A stretch of 64,000 nt of DNA from Lysinibacillus sp. PLM2 (GTDB taxonomy: Bacteria > Bacillota > Bacilli > Bacillales_A > Planococcaceae), in the NCBI GenBank assembly GCA_023168345.1, contig AP025689.1, positions 3,112,001-3,176,000 on the forward strand, given 5' to 3'. This document shows, piece by piece, positions 36,532-45,757 of the stretch. Positions within the stretch are counted from its first letter, which is position 1; each line of letters opens with the position of its first letter. The notes under the pieces were generated by a model. The model worked only from the letters and a program-made list of their open reading frames with translations. It ran no database searches and was not told where the DNA came from. Made by a program: the position numbers and the translations under genes.

Positions 36532-37855
36532 TTTCTCCTTTCGGGTTCAGTAGTTGTGCCGGATCACCAGAATTTAACCATATTGACCTGTTCGTCCACT
36601 TTAGATAGCCTTTCCCTTCTTTCGCATTAGGACCACTAGTAATAACGACTATTTCCCCTGGGGCAATAGAAAAATTAGGGAAATCAAATGTTTGGTTTCC
36701 TTCCACTGACTTTAACGTCCAATCGCTCATATTCACGGAACTAGAGCCACTATTTATTATACTGATTGTATCTGCTTTTAAGTCTTTATTGATAATTGCG
36801 ATTTCACTCGTTCCTTTGTTATTAGCCTTTAAGTTTGTTGACTCATTTGATTTTGGTGGTGAAATAGAGCTTGTCGCCCCAACTCCAGTCCATTCATTTG
36901 CAAATATGTTGTAGGTTTCTCCATTCGTTTTAACCACCACTGTTCCCGATTCAGCCGTACCATAAATTTTACTGTTTATTTCACGCAAATTTTCGATCAC
37001 TTCATAATGTGGATGACCGTATGCATTATCCTGTCCATAACTAAGTATTGTCGCTTCGGGATCTACCGCCTTAATAAAATTTAAAGAACTACTCGTATTT
37101 GAACCGTGATGACCAGCCTTTAAGATTGTCGCAGAAACATCCTCACTTTTTAACATCTCTTCCTCTATTTCAATTCCCGCATCTCCTGTTAATAAAAAGG
37201 AGACTTCACCATAGGTTACTTTTAATACAATAGAAGCATCGTTATTATCAGAAGCATTTTCATCTGCATTCAATACATCAATTTTCAGCTCTTTATCAAG
37301 GGGAATTGTGTCATCTTTTTGAGGTACTTTATAAGGTATGTGTTTCTCTTGAATGAGACTTAGCATTTCTTCAAAAGTCGCTGAAGTATGTACTTTTCCA
37401 GAGTCAATAAAGTTTTCAATCGAAATAGCGTTTAAAACAGAAATTAACCCTCCGATGTGATCGGCATCTGGATGAGTTGCTACTACATAGTCTAGCTGAG
37501 TCACATTTTGAGAACGTAAATATTGAACGACGTCATCCCCCGCACTTTTTGTACCACCATCGATTAACATTGTTTTATTATTCGGTGATTCAATTAGTAT
37601 CGAGTCTCCTTGACCTACATCTATAAAATGAACAGTCATCTCTTTCCCACTAAAATTTAAATCGATTATTTCCTCAGTACCATCTTGATTTTCTAATTCG
37701 GTCACTTGCTCTGTTTCAGCTGCACTATTTTTGTTAGTTACAGAATTATTCTCATTAGGTTCTTCCTGATGTTCAAATGATTGTTCTACATTAGTTGCGT
37801 CAGAACAACCAACTATAACCATAAAGGTAAGAAACAATGACCATATTATTCGCAT
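36512..37855 (-). CDS. MBL-fold lipoprotein with C-terminal lamin-tail domain
   Basis: A 447-residue exported lipoprotein (start at 37855, GGAAGG upstream, lipobox VIVGC). After a low-complexity acidic linker comes a ComEC/Rec2-type metallo-beta-lactamase domain: VHFIDVGQGDSILIESP, MLIDGG, metal motif HPDADHIGG, LLTGDA and KAGHHGSNTSS. The last about 110 residues form a lamin-tail (LTD) domain (INSGSSSVNMSDWTLKSVEG). The set of domains suggests a secreted or surface nuclease or phosphodiesterase; the exact activity is unknown. DUF3006 follows with overlap. Confidence 0.87.
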   Translation of the reverse strand: MRIIWSLFLTFMVIVGCSDATNVEQSFEHQEEPNENNSVTNKNSAAETEQVTELENQDGTEEIIDLNFSGKEMTVHFIDVGQGDSILIESPNNKTMLIDGGTKSAGDDVVQYLRSQNVTQLDYVVATHPDADHIGGLISVLNAISIENFIDSGKVHTSATFEEMLSLIQEKHIPYKVPQKDDTIPLDKELKIDVLNADENASDNNDASIVLKVTYGEVSFLLTGDAGIEIEEEMLKSEDVSATILKAGHHGSNTSSSLNFIKAVDPEATILSYGQDNAYGHPHYEVIENLREINSKIYGTAESGTVVVKTNGETYNIFANEWTGVGATSSISPPKSNESTNLKANNKGTSEIAIINKDLKADTISIINSGSSSVNMSDWTLKSVEGNQTFDFPNFSIAPGEIVVITSGPNAKEGKGYLKWTNRSIWLNSGDPAQLLNPKGEIVSELP

Positions 37856-37904
37856 TTGACCGCACTTCCTTCCTATCACATTATAACAATCGGTTTTTAT
37901 CAAT

Positions 37905-37932
37905 GAAAAAGGAACGGCCTTTAACCGTTCCC
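37905..37932 (-). terminator. Intrinsic terminator after hemZ
   Basis: GGAACGG / CCGTTCC stem; on the minus strand it is followed by CTTTTTCATT, just downstream of the hemZ stop at 37940. Confidence 0.8.
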
Positions 37933-37939
37933 TTCATAT

Positions 37940-39457
37940 TTATTTACTCAGTTGAACATTATATAGGTCATTTAACATTTCGATTTTCTTTTGAATTGCA
38001 TCTTCAAAGGTCATAATGTATGCCGCAGGATCTTTTGGATTGTGGAACTGTGTGATTTTGCCCGTCTTAGGGTTTACAAATTTTGAAGAAGCACCACAGC
38101 CGATACCTAAAATGGTTTGAACTTCTTCCATAATAACAATATTGTATATACTCTCTTCACCAGGCTTACAGTAGCCGACATTCTCTAAGTTGCCTAAAAT
38201 ATTTTTTTGACGGTATAAGTAATAAGGCACATAGCCATTTCCCTTCGTCCAACGACTTGCCATATCCATCATTTCAGATACAGTGTTGCGATCTGCTACT
38301 TTATATTTGTCTTTATTACGTGTCATTTCTGAGGCACGTTTAAAGGATAAAGTATGCACAGTTAACGATTCTGGTTGTAATTTTTCGGATTCATCTAATG
38401 AATGCTGGAATTCTTCAATTCCTTCATTTGGTAATCCGATTATTAAATCCATATTAATATTCTTCATCCCTAAATTTCGTGATAACCAAAACTTATCCAC
38501 CGTTTCTTGTACTGTATGATGACGGCCAATTGCTTTAAGTGTCTCATCTGTATAGCTTTGGGGATTTACAGAAATACGGTCAATTCCCCACTTTTTCAAT
38601 ACTTCAATCTTTTCAGGTGTAATTGTATCTGGGCGACCCGCTTCTACTGTAATTTCACGAATCGTTTGTGGATTTGGGAATGATTCAAACATCGTTTTAT
38701 ATAAGGCATCCATTTCATCTGCTTCTATTGAAGTAGGTGTTCCACCACCCCAATAAACTGAAGTGATGTTCATATTATTGTCTTTTAACCATTTACCCAT
38801 TGCACGGATTTCAATATGCAACCCATCGATAAAAGATTCCACTCTTCCTTGTTTACGGTTTGCACCAATAGCATAAGCAGGGAAAGTACAATAAGCACAT
38901 TTTGTTGGACAAAATGGTACACCAATATAAACTGAAAGCTCTTTTCCGATTTCATCAAGATCTGGTATTGTCACTAATTGGCGTTCTACAATTGCTTTCA
39001 TTAATGCAATCTTTGCATCAGAAATTCGGAAATCCTCTTTTAATACTTCTGCTATTTGCTCATCAGAATATCCTTGCTTACGATATTTATGATATAGCTT
39101 TGTCGGTCTAACGCCCGTTAAAATGCCCCACTCCTGCGTCATGCCTGTATATTGCTCAAGGACATCTAACATTACGTGACTTAAAGCACGTTTCATTCGT
39201 ATGCCTTGTTCTTTTTCCGTTCCTTCAGTTTTATAGCCAATAGAATATCGACTTGTATATGTTTGACCTTCGACCGTTAATTCACTTGCTGTATGAATTG
39301 TATAGTCTCGATCAATAGAATGTTCAAATTGAATAGACATATCTGCTTCTTCAGACTTTATCGTAATTTTAGAGTCCTCATAAAACAAATTCGCTATATG
39401 ATTTAATACACGATTCCAATCCTCTTTAAATTGTTCGTTCACTTGTATTGTTTTCAT
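37940..39457 (-). CDS. hemZ: Oxygen-independent coproporphyrinogen III oxidase HemZ
   Basis: Radical-SAM enzyme of 505 residues. The CxxxCxxC cluster motif reads CPTKCAYCTFPAYAIGA, followed by VYWGGGTPTSIEADEM and ITVEAGRPDTIT, a GGGTP-type SAM-binding region. The N-terminal about 170 residues and the family-specific ending identify HemZ rather than HemN. It acts under low oxygen, complementing the oxygen-dependent HemY pathway encoded near 8 kb. In B. subtilis hemZ also lies by the yha genes. It is a single gene here. Confidence 0.93.
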   Translation of the reverse strand: MKTIQVNEQFKEDWNRVLNHIANLFYEDSKITIKSEEADMSIQFEHSIDRDYTIHTASELTVEGQTYTSRYSIGYKTEGTEKEQGIRMKRALSHVMLDVLEQYTGMTQEWGILTGVRPTKLYHKYRKQGYSDEQIAEVLKEDFRISDAKIALMKAIVERQLVTIPDLDEIGKELSVYIGVPFCPTKCAYCTFPAYAIGANRKQGRVESFIDGLHIEIRAMGKWLKDNNMNITSVYWGGGTPTSIEADEMDALYKTMFESFPNPQTIREITVEAGRPDTITPEKIEVLKKWGIDRISVNPQSYTDETLKAIGRHHTVQETVDKFWLSRNLGMKNINMDLIIGLPNEGIEEFQHSLDESEKLQPESLTVHTLSFKRASEMTRNKDKYKVADRNTVSEMMDMASRWTKGNGYVPYYLYRQKNILGNLENVGYCKPGEESIYNIVIMEEVQTILGIGCGASSKFVNPKTGKITQFHNPKDPAAYIMTFEDAIQKKIEMLNDLYNVQLSK

Positions 39458-39898
39458 ATATTGTTCTCACTTTCTACAATCATCAATAATCATTAAAGCA
39501 CACTTTTTCTATTTTATCATTTCTAAATTGTAATCATGTATAAAAAGCTTGCCACGAGAGGTTAATTTAGATAAATTCATTAAATGAAAGGGATTGTTGA
39601 TTTTCATTTTTAATTGATCATCCATCAATAATTCCTAAAAACGTGATTGTTTACATGTAATCCACAGACTATTTTCCACAAGTTACCCTCATACAAAATA
39701 TTTCACCATAAAATTTGTTTAGAAGTTAATTAGAGAAGGAGAGTATATTAACTAATTTAAAGAGAATTTGAGTATTGATATTTATAAGTAGCTCGCCACG
39801 CTTATATTTTATAATGACTTAATATTGTAGAAGGATGTATTTTTAATTTCTTCTACATATAAAGAGACCCCACAATTGCGGGGTCTTTTAAAATATCA
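39458..39898. other. Intergenic region with a possible small RNA
   Basis: No convincing reading frame in 441 bp. From about 39720 four successive stem-loops can be drawn on the plus strand: AGTTAAT / ATTAACT (39724-39753, with GAAGGAGAG in the loop), TATAAG / CTTATA (39783-39806), TGTAGAAG / CTTCTACA (39826-39857) and a terminator AGACCCC / GGGGTCT (39865-39886). The left part should carry the hemZ promoter. Confidence 0.45.
39865..39890. terminator. Bidirectional intrinsic terminator
   Basis: AGACCCC / GGGGTCT around an 8-nt loop with TTTTA on the plus side, just past the yheA stop on the minus strand. Confidence 0.8.
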
Positions 39899-40258
39899 TT
39901 ATAATCCGTCGTATAAAGATTGAATAGGTTTTACTATAATTTGATTTAATTCCTCGATAATTTTACTTAATCCCATTTCAGCCTCTAACATTGCTAAAAT
40001 TTTTGGATTTTGTTGTGCTAATTGCGCTGTTTTTTGAAGATACATATATTCGTCTTCAAGTAGCTCTTCACCATTCATTTGCTTTTCTTGTAATTTCATT
40101 TGAATATCACGGAAATTTGTAAAAAGTGTTTTAGCTTCTTCGTCCGATCTTACAATATCAACAGCTTCTTTTAATGTTTGAAATTCATTTGTATTTACTA
40201 ACTTACCTTCAAATTTGTTTATCTCATCATAAATAGTCAAAAATTTTCCCACTCTCAT
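39899..40258 (-). CDS. yheA: YlbF/YmcA-family protein YheA
   Basis: A 119-residue all-helical protein of the YlbF/YmcA family, closest in organisation to YheA: FQTLKEAVDIVRSDEEAKTL, FRDIQMKLQEKQMNGEEL and a C-terminal IIEELNQIIVKPIQSLYDGL. The ATG at 40258 has no good ribosome binding site; a TTG at 40240, giving (M)TIYDEINKFEG, better fits homologue N-termini. It follows yheB in the same direction as in B. subtilis. The function of YheA itself is unknown. Confidence 0.85.
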   Translation of the reverse strand: MRVGKFLTIYDEINKFEGKLVNTNEFQTLKEAVDIVRSDEEAKTLFTNFRDIQMKLQEKQMNGEELLEDEYMYLQKTAQLAQQNPKILAMLEAEMGLSKIIEELNQIIVKPIQSLYDGL

Positions 40259-40288
40259 GTTTATTTAGTCCATCTGTAAAAAGACTCA

Positions 40289-41434
40289 TTAACTTAACAA
40301 TAACACAATCAGACCTTGAACAATACCAATAACTCCACCTAATACAGCACCAAGCACTGTGATCATTCTCAATTCTCGATTGGCAACATTAAGTACTAGC
40401 TCTTCTAATTTTTCTATTGGGAAGGAATCGACTTGCTCCCTTACGACCTCTTGAAGGTTTAATCTCGTCACAATTTCCTCAAGCTTACTTTCAGCAAGAG
40501 CAAAACCTTTCTCGATAAGCTTCGGTAGTAATTCCATTGTGACATACACACTACCTTGTGGCCAATAATCATTAATATTTTTATTTAAACGCGCTTCAAT
40601 GGCCAATTCCTTTTTAGCATAAACTTGAACCTTTTCAATAATTGAATCAAACTCTATTTCCTGTAAAAAATTCTTAGCGGGCTGTTGCTTTAACTTATCC
40701 CATTCCTGGTTGAACACGTTGATTAGTAAAGTTTTAGCACCAGGAGAGTTTAAAAAATTAAGAATTTCTTTTTGTATTCTCTCGACGATTGTATTGGAAT
40801 CACCAAAAAGCATTTGAATCATGCCGCCAATGGTACCTTTTGAAGATAGAAAATCATCCATCATATTTCTTATCGTCATTTCACCTTTAGACGAAGTGAA
40901 ATATTCTTCACCTTTTTTTAATATATAATTAGCAGCCTCTGGTATTTTACTTTTAATCGCGTGCTGCACATTATCAGGTATGATTTGCTCAACGGACTTC
41001 GTAGATAATGTATTCCTTACGTTGAGTATCTGTGATTCAATGACTGCATCTACTTTACCATTGATAGTGTCTGGTAAGTCATTCAATCCGAGAAACTTAG
41101 CCCAGTCTAGTATCGTTTTTTCATTTGTAAAAATATTCTTTTCAACATTCTTTTGGGCAAATTGTAAAACAACTTTTCGAATTTCTTCCGATAATAACTT
41201 CTTTCTGAATACTTCCGGTGTCAGTAAGTAATTCGTTACCGTAGTTCCTAGTTGCTTCGCTATCTCTCCACGCCTTTTCGGAATCAAACCTGGTGTTAAT
41301 GGGAGTTGCCAAGATTTAATATAGATTGCATTATGAGGGCGAAAAAGCATTTTAATGGCAAGGAAATTAGTGAAACCACCAATTACTGCTCCGATTAAAG
41401 CCATAAATAATATTAATATGATTGGGTTATCCAT
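40289..41434 (-). CDS. yheB: DUF445 membrane protein YheB
   Basis: A 381-residue DUF445 protein. One hydrophobic helix at each end (NPIILILFMALIGAVIGGFT at the N-terminus, VLGAVLGGVIGIVQGLIVLL at the C-terminus) flanks a large charged helical region, the typical YheB layout. The N-terminal FLAIKMLFRPHNAIYIKSWQ segment is family-specific. It is 30 nt upstream of yheA and probably transcribed with it. The biochemical role is unknown. Confidence 0.88.
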   Translation of the reverse strand: MDNPIILILFMALIGAVIGGFTNFLAIKMLFRPHNAIYIKSWQLPLTPGLIPKRRGEIAKQLGTTVTNYLLTPEVFRKKLLSEEIRKVVLQFAQKNVEKNIFTNEKTILDWAKFLGLNDLPDTINGKVDAVIESQILNVRNTLSTKSVEQIIPDNVQHAIKSKIPEAANYILKKGEEYFTSSKGEMTIRNMMDDFLSSKGTIGGMIQMLFGDSNTIVERIQKEILNFLNSPGAKTLLINVFNQEWDKLKQQPAKNFLQEIEFDSIIEKVQVYAKKELAIEARLNKNINDYWPQGSVYVTMELLPKLIEKGFALAESKLEEIVTRLNLQEVVREQVDSFPIEKLEELVLNVANRELRMITVLGAVLGGVIGIVQGLIVLLLS

Positions 41435-41564
41435 TTATCAATCCACTCGCTTCTTTCAAACTATTTTCCATTATACCAAAGGATTATTTTGTAACATAAT
41501 GTTAGCCTTCTTTTCTATCTTCTAGTACGATTGAGTGAAAGAGAGGTTTCAAAGGGGGAGCAAA

Positions 41565-41768
41565 ATGATTACACATTTCCGATTCAAACCATTATTTGAA
41601 AACACCCAATTACCTGGTTGGGCTATTTCATTTTATTACAAACAAAAATATTACACAGGGGAATATAAAAAAGACGGCAGTATTAAATGGATTGGGGAAG
41701 CGCCTGATGACCTTTTAATAGTAGAAAAACAAATTCATGAATATATGTTATTTCATGTTTATGAATAA
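41565..41768 (+). CDS. yheE: YheE-like small protein (DUF5342)
   Basis: A 67-residue protein beginning MITHFRFKPLFENTQLPGWA and ending HIHEYMLF-type residues (QIHEYMLFHVYE), like YheE of Bacillus. The ATG at 41565 has AAAGGGGGAG upstream; an in-frame start at 41535 lies before this site and is unlikely. It is divergent from yheB and converges on yheH. The function is unknown. Confidence 0.78.
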   Translation: MITHFRFKPLFENTQLPGWAISFYYKQKYYTGEYKKDGSIKWIGEAPDDLLIVEKQIHEYMLFHVYE

Positions 41769-41770
41769 AA

Positions 41771-41805
41771 AAATGCCAGGCATACTATGTTGTGCCTGGC
41801 ATTTT
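41771..41805. terminator. Terminator overlapping the yheH stop codon
   Basis: AAATGCCAGGCA / TGCCTGGCATTT, about 12 bp. On the minus strand one arm is formed by the last yheH codons (ATG CCA GGC A), so coding and termination signals overlap; it also serves yheE. Confidence 0.85.
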
Positions 41806-43527
41806 CCCTGACTGCAACTGGTACATCGTTTCATAACGTCCACCTAGTGCAATTAATTCATCATGTGTACCTTTTTCTACAATTTCACCGCGATCTAATA
41901 CTAAAATTTGATCTGCATTTTTTATGGTCGATAGGCGATGGGCAATGATAAAGGTCGTTCGTCCTTGTTTCAATACATCCATCGCATGCTGTATTACTTC
42001 CTCAGTTTCTGTATCGATATTACTTGTTGCCTCATCTAAAATTAAAATCGATGGATTGAATGCTAACGCCCTTGCAAAGGAAATTAATTGCCTTTGACCT
42101 GAAGATAAAGTACTTCCTTTTTCTATCACTGGTTCATCTAATCCATGTTCGAGATTTTTAAGTACACGATCTCCACCAACAGCTATGAGTGCATTTTCTA
42201 TTTTTTCTCTAGTAATTCGTGGGTCGTCTAAACTAATGTTGCTGGCAATTGTTCCAGAAAACAAGTATGGATCCTGAAGCACAATTCCCATGTGTTCTCG
42301 AATCGTTTGTCTAGGTAAGGTGGAAACATCTATTCCATCAATATAAATTTTTCCCTTTTGCGGGTCATAGAAACGGAAGAGTAAGTTCATAATGGAGCTT
42401 TTTCCTGAGCCTGTATGACCAACTAGTGCAACGGTTTCTCCTTTTTTCGCTTCAAAGCTTATATTTTTTAATACATATTCATCCTTTTGATATGCAAAGG
42501 ATACATTTTCGAATACGACATTTCCTTCGTAGCGTGAAATCGACTTTTCACTTACTTCTTCACCACTTTGATCGAGCAATTCAAAAACACGAGTTCCTGC
42601 TACAAGAGAGCGCTCCAGCTGAGAAAACTGGCTAACAATACTAACAATCGGATTAAACAATCGAGTTGTATAATCAACAAAGGCATATAAAGTACCAGCT
42701 GTTACAATTTCCGCTGTATTTATTGACTTAGTTCCAAAGAAATAAATAAACACTGTCAATATTAATAAACGCAACACCGAAACTAAATTATAGGAAGTTC
42801 CAGAATCTAAAAATAATAGTTTGCGTTGGTATTCAAAGTGCTCATCATTTAAAGTGGCAAATTCCTTTTTCATTTGCTCTTCACGTTTAAACGCTTGAAT
42901 GATATTCATACCCTGGATGGATTCATTAATCATTCCATTAATATCAGCAATTTTTGCCCGAATAACTTCATTATATTTCGAGGCAAATTTTCGGTATCCG
43001 ATCATCCATAGATAAATAACTGGAACAATGACTAAAGCAATCAATGCCATTTGCCAATTTAAAATAAATAGCGCGACATAAACACCGAATATTGAAATAA
43101 AGCTTGTAACAAATTGAGATAATACTTGAACATATAAATTTCGAATTGCCTCAGTATCATTTGTGACTCTTGCGACAATTTTTCCAGCAGGGAGACTATC
43201 GAAGTACTGTATAGATAATTTCTGAATATGTCCAAATACATCTTGTCTTAGCTTTTGAACAACTCGATTTGCTCCGATTTGAAGATAGATATACATAAAG
43301 TATCTAAATACTGCCGTTAAAATCTCCAGAAAAAGAAATATAGCTAGTAAGATGACTATAGGTTCTATATCTATAAAACCGGGTGTCATATGTGTATCAA
43401 TGATATATTTCGCGATAAAAGGACCGGCTAGATCTGTAGCCACAGCAATCGTCAATAAGATGAGACCAATTAGTATTGGCCTTTTGAACTTCATCGCATA
43501 AATAAATAAACGTCTACTAGTACTCAA
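41785..43527 (-). CDS. yheH: ABC exporter half-transporter with intact catalytic site (YheH/BmrD-like)
   Basis: A 580-residue half-transporter: six transmembrane helices, then an ATPase with Walker A GHTGSGKSS, Walker B ILILDEATS (catalytic glutamate present), the variant signature LSSGQRQ, and H-loop IIAHRLS. It overlaps the partner gene by 4 nt. The intact Walker B combined with a variant signature fits the BmrD-side subunit of a heterodimeric multidrug exporter. It is shorter than B. subtilis BmrD (about 673 residues), so equivalence is at family level. Confidence 0.88.
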   Translation of the reverse strand: MSTSRRLFIYAMKFKRPILIGLILLTIAVATDLAGPFIAKYIIDTHMTPGFIDIEPIVILLAIFLFLEILTAVFRYFMYIYLQIGANRVVQKLRQDVFGHIQKLSIQYFDSLPAGKIVARVTNDTEAIRNLYVQVLSQFVTSFISIFGVYVALFILNWQMALIALVIVPVIYLWMIGYRKFASKYNEVIRAKIADINGMINESIQGMNIIQAFKREEQMKKEFATLNDEHFEYQRKLLFLDSGTSYNLVSVLRLLILTVFIYFFGTKSINTAEIVTAGTLYAFVDYTTRLFNPIVSIVSQFSQLERSLVAGTRVFELLDQSGEEVSEKSISRYEGNVVFENVSFAYQKDEYVLKNISFEAKKGETVALVGHTGSGKSSIMNLLFRFYDPQKGKIYIDGIDVSTLPRQTIREHMGIVLQDPYLFSGTIASNISLDDPRITREKIENALIAVGGDRVLKNLEHGLDEPVIEKGSTLSSGQRQLISFARALAFNPSILILDEATSNIDTETEEVIQHAMDVLKQGRTTFIIAHRLSTIKNADQILVLDRGEIVEKGTHDELIALGGRYETMYQLQSGKMPGTT

Positions 43528-45269
43528 TCTGAGGACACCTCCTCAAGCTGCTGGCGATCGTATTGTTCCCTGTACCAGCCCCCCTTTGATAGCAGTTCTT
43601 CATGTGTCCCCTCTTCAACAATAGCCCCTTCATCCAATACAATAATCCAATCTGCATGTTGAATTGCTGATAATCGATGTGTAGTGATGATTGTTGTTTT
43701 CCCTTTTCTTTCTTTTTGTATATTTTCTATTATCTTTTTTTCTGTTTTAGCATCTACCGCTGATAAGGAATCATCTAAAATTAAAATGTCTGGATTTTTA
43801 ATTAATGCCCTTGCAATAGATACTCGTTGCTTCTGTCCTCCAGATAAAGAAACACCCTTTTCACCAACAAGAGTTTGAATTCCTAATGGAAGGCTTTTTA
43901 GATCCTTTTCAAAGTTTGCTAATCGGATAGCTTCATATAACTGTTCTTCGGTTGCATCCTCTTTCCCAAACAAAATGTTTTCTTTTATCGTTCTTGAGAA
44001 TAAAACATGGTCTTGAGGAACATAACCTATCCACTGTAGTATTTTTTTTTTTGATAATGTTGAAATATCGACATCTCCTATAGTAAATTGACCTTCCCCA
44101 ATTGGATATTCTCTAAGAAGCTGTTTCACAAAGGTTGTTTTTCCAGCACCTGTTTTCCCTACCACTCCTAGGGTTTCACCTTTTTTAAGGTTTATTGTGA
44201 TACGCTGTAAATTTTGAATATGCGATAGTGGGTATTGAAACGAAAACTCATTAAAACCTATAGATGAAACTTCTTTAACCAGATTAGGTTGTTGAGGATC
44301 TTTTACATCTTGCTCGTAGCTTAACGTCTCCTGTACACGATCTAAGGAAGCATTCCCCTGTTGCATCACATTGATTAGCTCCCCTATTGCAATAATTGGC
44401 CAAGTTGCTAATCCAAGATAAATGGTAAACGATACTATTTGGCCGACTGTTAATTCTCCTGTAGATACGAGAAAAGCACCATAACCTAAAGTAATAATGT
44501 AAGTTAGTCCAGTCCCTAATTTTGTAATAGGGCCAAATAATGCATTTATTTTTGCCACATGGATATTTTTTAAAAATACTTCTTCACTCATATTACGGAA
44601 TTTCTCTTCATCTTTCTTCTCTTGAACATATGCTCGAACAACTCTTACTCCCGCAACAGATTCCAAGACACTATCATTCAACTGACCAAAGGAAGATTGG
44701 GCAGCCATATATCGTTCATGAACTAATTTACCGATAAGCTGCATTAAAATAGCGATGATTGGAATTGGAATCATCGCAACCGCAGTTAGCTTCCATGAGA
44801 TGAAGAATCCCATCGCAAAAATAATCGCACCAAAATAAAGTGTTGAATCGATTAATGTCATTACACCAAAACCAGCAGTTAGCGAAACTGCATTTAAATC
44901 ATTTGTAGCACGTGCCATCAAGTCGCCTGTTCTATTTTTTTCATAAAAGGTAGGTGTCATCTTCAAAAATTGATGTATTAATCTTCTTCTAAGTACCTTT
45001 TCTAAGGTTATTGCACCACCGAATAACTGATATTGCCAAATAAAATTCATCGCATAGCTACTGAAAATGATGACAAGTAAAACTGTCACATAATAGGTTA
45101 AAGAGTGAGTAGTCATTGTATTTGTTGTAATTTCATCAATTCCTAAACCAAGTATATACGGGGGTAAAACTTCAATTATACTTGCAACGATAAGCAATAT
45201 AATTGCGAATAAATATCTCTTCCAATGTTCTTTAAAAAACCATTTCAATTTGATGAGAACATCAAACAT
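43524..45269 (-). CDS. yheI: ABC exporter half-transporter with degenerate catalytic site (YheI/BmrC-like)
   Basis: A 581-residue partner subunit: six transmembrane helices, Walker A GKTGAGKTT, canonical signature LSGGQKQR, and Walker B ILILDDSLS, where aspartate replaces the catalytic glutamate, the marker of the degenerate site in heterodimers such as BmrCD. H-loop: ITTHRLS. It is first in the operon and overlaps yheH by 4 nt. A 25-bp inverted repeat lies about 45 nt upstream of the start and may be the operator. Confidence 0.9.
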   Translation of the reverse strand: MFDVLIKLKWFFKEHWKRYLFAIILLIVASIIEVLPPYILGLGIDEITTNTMTTHSLTYYVTVLLVIIFSSYAMNFIWQYQLFGGAITLEKVLRRRLIHQFLKMTPTFYEKNRTGDLMARATNDLNAVSLTAGFGVMTLIDSTLYFGAIIFAMGFFISWKLTAVAMIPIPIIAILMQLIGKLVHERYMAAQSSFGQLNDSVLESVAGVRVVRAYVQEKKDEEKFRNMSEEVFLKNIHVAKINALFGPITKLGTGLTYIITLGYGAFLVSTGELTVGQIVSFTIYLGLATWPIIAIGELINVMQQGNASLDRVQETLSYEQDVKDPQQPNLVKEVSSIGFNEFSFQYPLSHIQNLQRITINLKKGETLGVVGKTGAGKTTFVKQLLREYPIGEGQFTIGDVDISTLSKKKILQWIGYVPQDHVLFSRTIKENILFGKEDATEEQLYEAIRLANFEKDLKSLPLGIQTLVGEKGVSLSGGQKQRVSIARALIKNPDILILDDSLSAVDAKTEKKIIENIQKERKGKTTIITTHRLSAIQHADWIIVLDEGAIVEEGTHEELLSKGGWYREQYDRQQLEEVSSD

Positions 45270-45700
45270 GTTGCACCTTCTTTCAAATTTCTATATGGCA
45301 TAAAATGATTCAAATTAGATATTTAATTAAGATATCTAAAACAAAATATTCTTAAAAAGGTCTTTTCCATAGATACTAAATCTTTTTATTTGTTTTGCCA
45401 AAAAAAATACACTCATCCCTTTAGATAAGTGCCTAATAAAGATACAGGCTTATACCTATACCATTACTTTCAGTTTGATTATTGGATTGAGGATCTTTAT
45501 CAAAAATCCCCCCACCATTAAATGGTAGCATGCTCGAATTTCTTTCGTCAATTAAATTTGGAATACAAAATTGACTACCATAATTAACTTTATAAAGCTT
45601 TTTATTCCATTTTATTAGTTATTCATAATTTGTATTTTTTCAGAAAATATCATATCATTGTATTATTAATTTAATTTTTCTAAAGTAGGAGGTGTACTCT
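45270..45700. other. Intergenic region upstream of yheI and the CNNM gene
   Basis: About 430 bp. It holds the inverted repeat TTAGATAT (45315-45322) / ATATCTAA (45332-45339) near yheI and AT-rich promoter-like DNA near 45660 before the CNNM gene. A minus-strand frame (45433-45531, 32 codons from ATG, open further upstream) has no ribosome binding site or recognised product. I saw no bmrB-like leader gene. Confidence 0.5.
45315..45339. promoter_or_regulatory. Candidate operator before yheIH
   Basis: A perfect inverted repeat with 8-bp arms TTAGATAT / ATATCTAA around a 9-bp centre, 46-70 nt upstream of the yheI start. Its place suits a repressor of the drug exporter; the protein that binds is unknown. 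Confidence 0.45.
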
Positions 45701-45757
45701 TTGTTCGCTTCCCTCATTCGGGTTTGGAACAAAGAACGTATTTGGACGGAGACATAG
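45701..45757 (+). CDS. Possible 18-codon leader peptide of the CNNM gene
   Basis: TTG at 45701, with AGGAGG 8 nt upstream, starts an 18-residue frame (M)FASLIRVWNKERIWTET that ends at TAG 45755-45757, overlapping the beginning of the transporter gene in another frame. The transporter's own candidate starts (TTG 45724, TTG 45742) lack a good ribosome binding site, so this leader may couple translation. A sequencing frameshift is the alternative. Confidence 0.4.
   Translation: MFASLIRVWNKERIWTET

Noticed and set aside
39658-39680. Two DnaA-box-like nonamers, TAATCCACA and TTTTCCACA
   Set aside because: Each has a mismatch to TTATCCACA, there are only two, and no replication genes are near; chance is the simplest explanation.
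45433-45531. Minus-strand 32-codon frame upstream of yheI
   Set aside because: No ribosome binding site before the ATG and no recognised product; the frame is open further upstream but without a start codon, so it could at most be a remnant.
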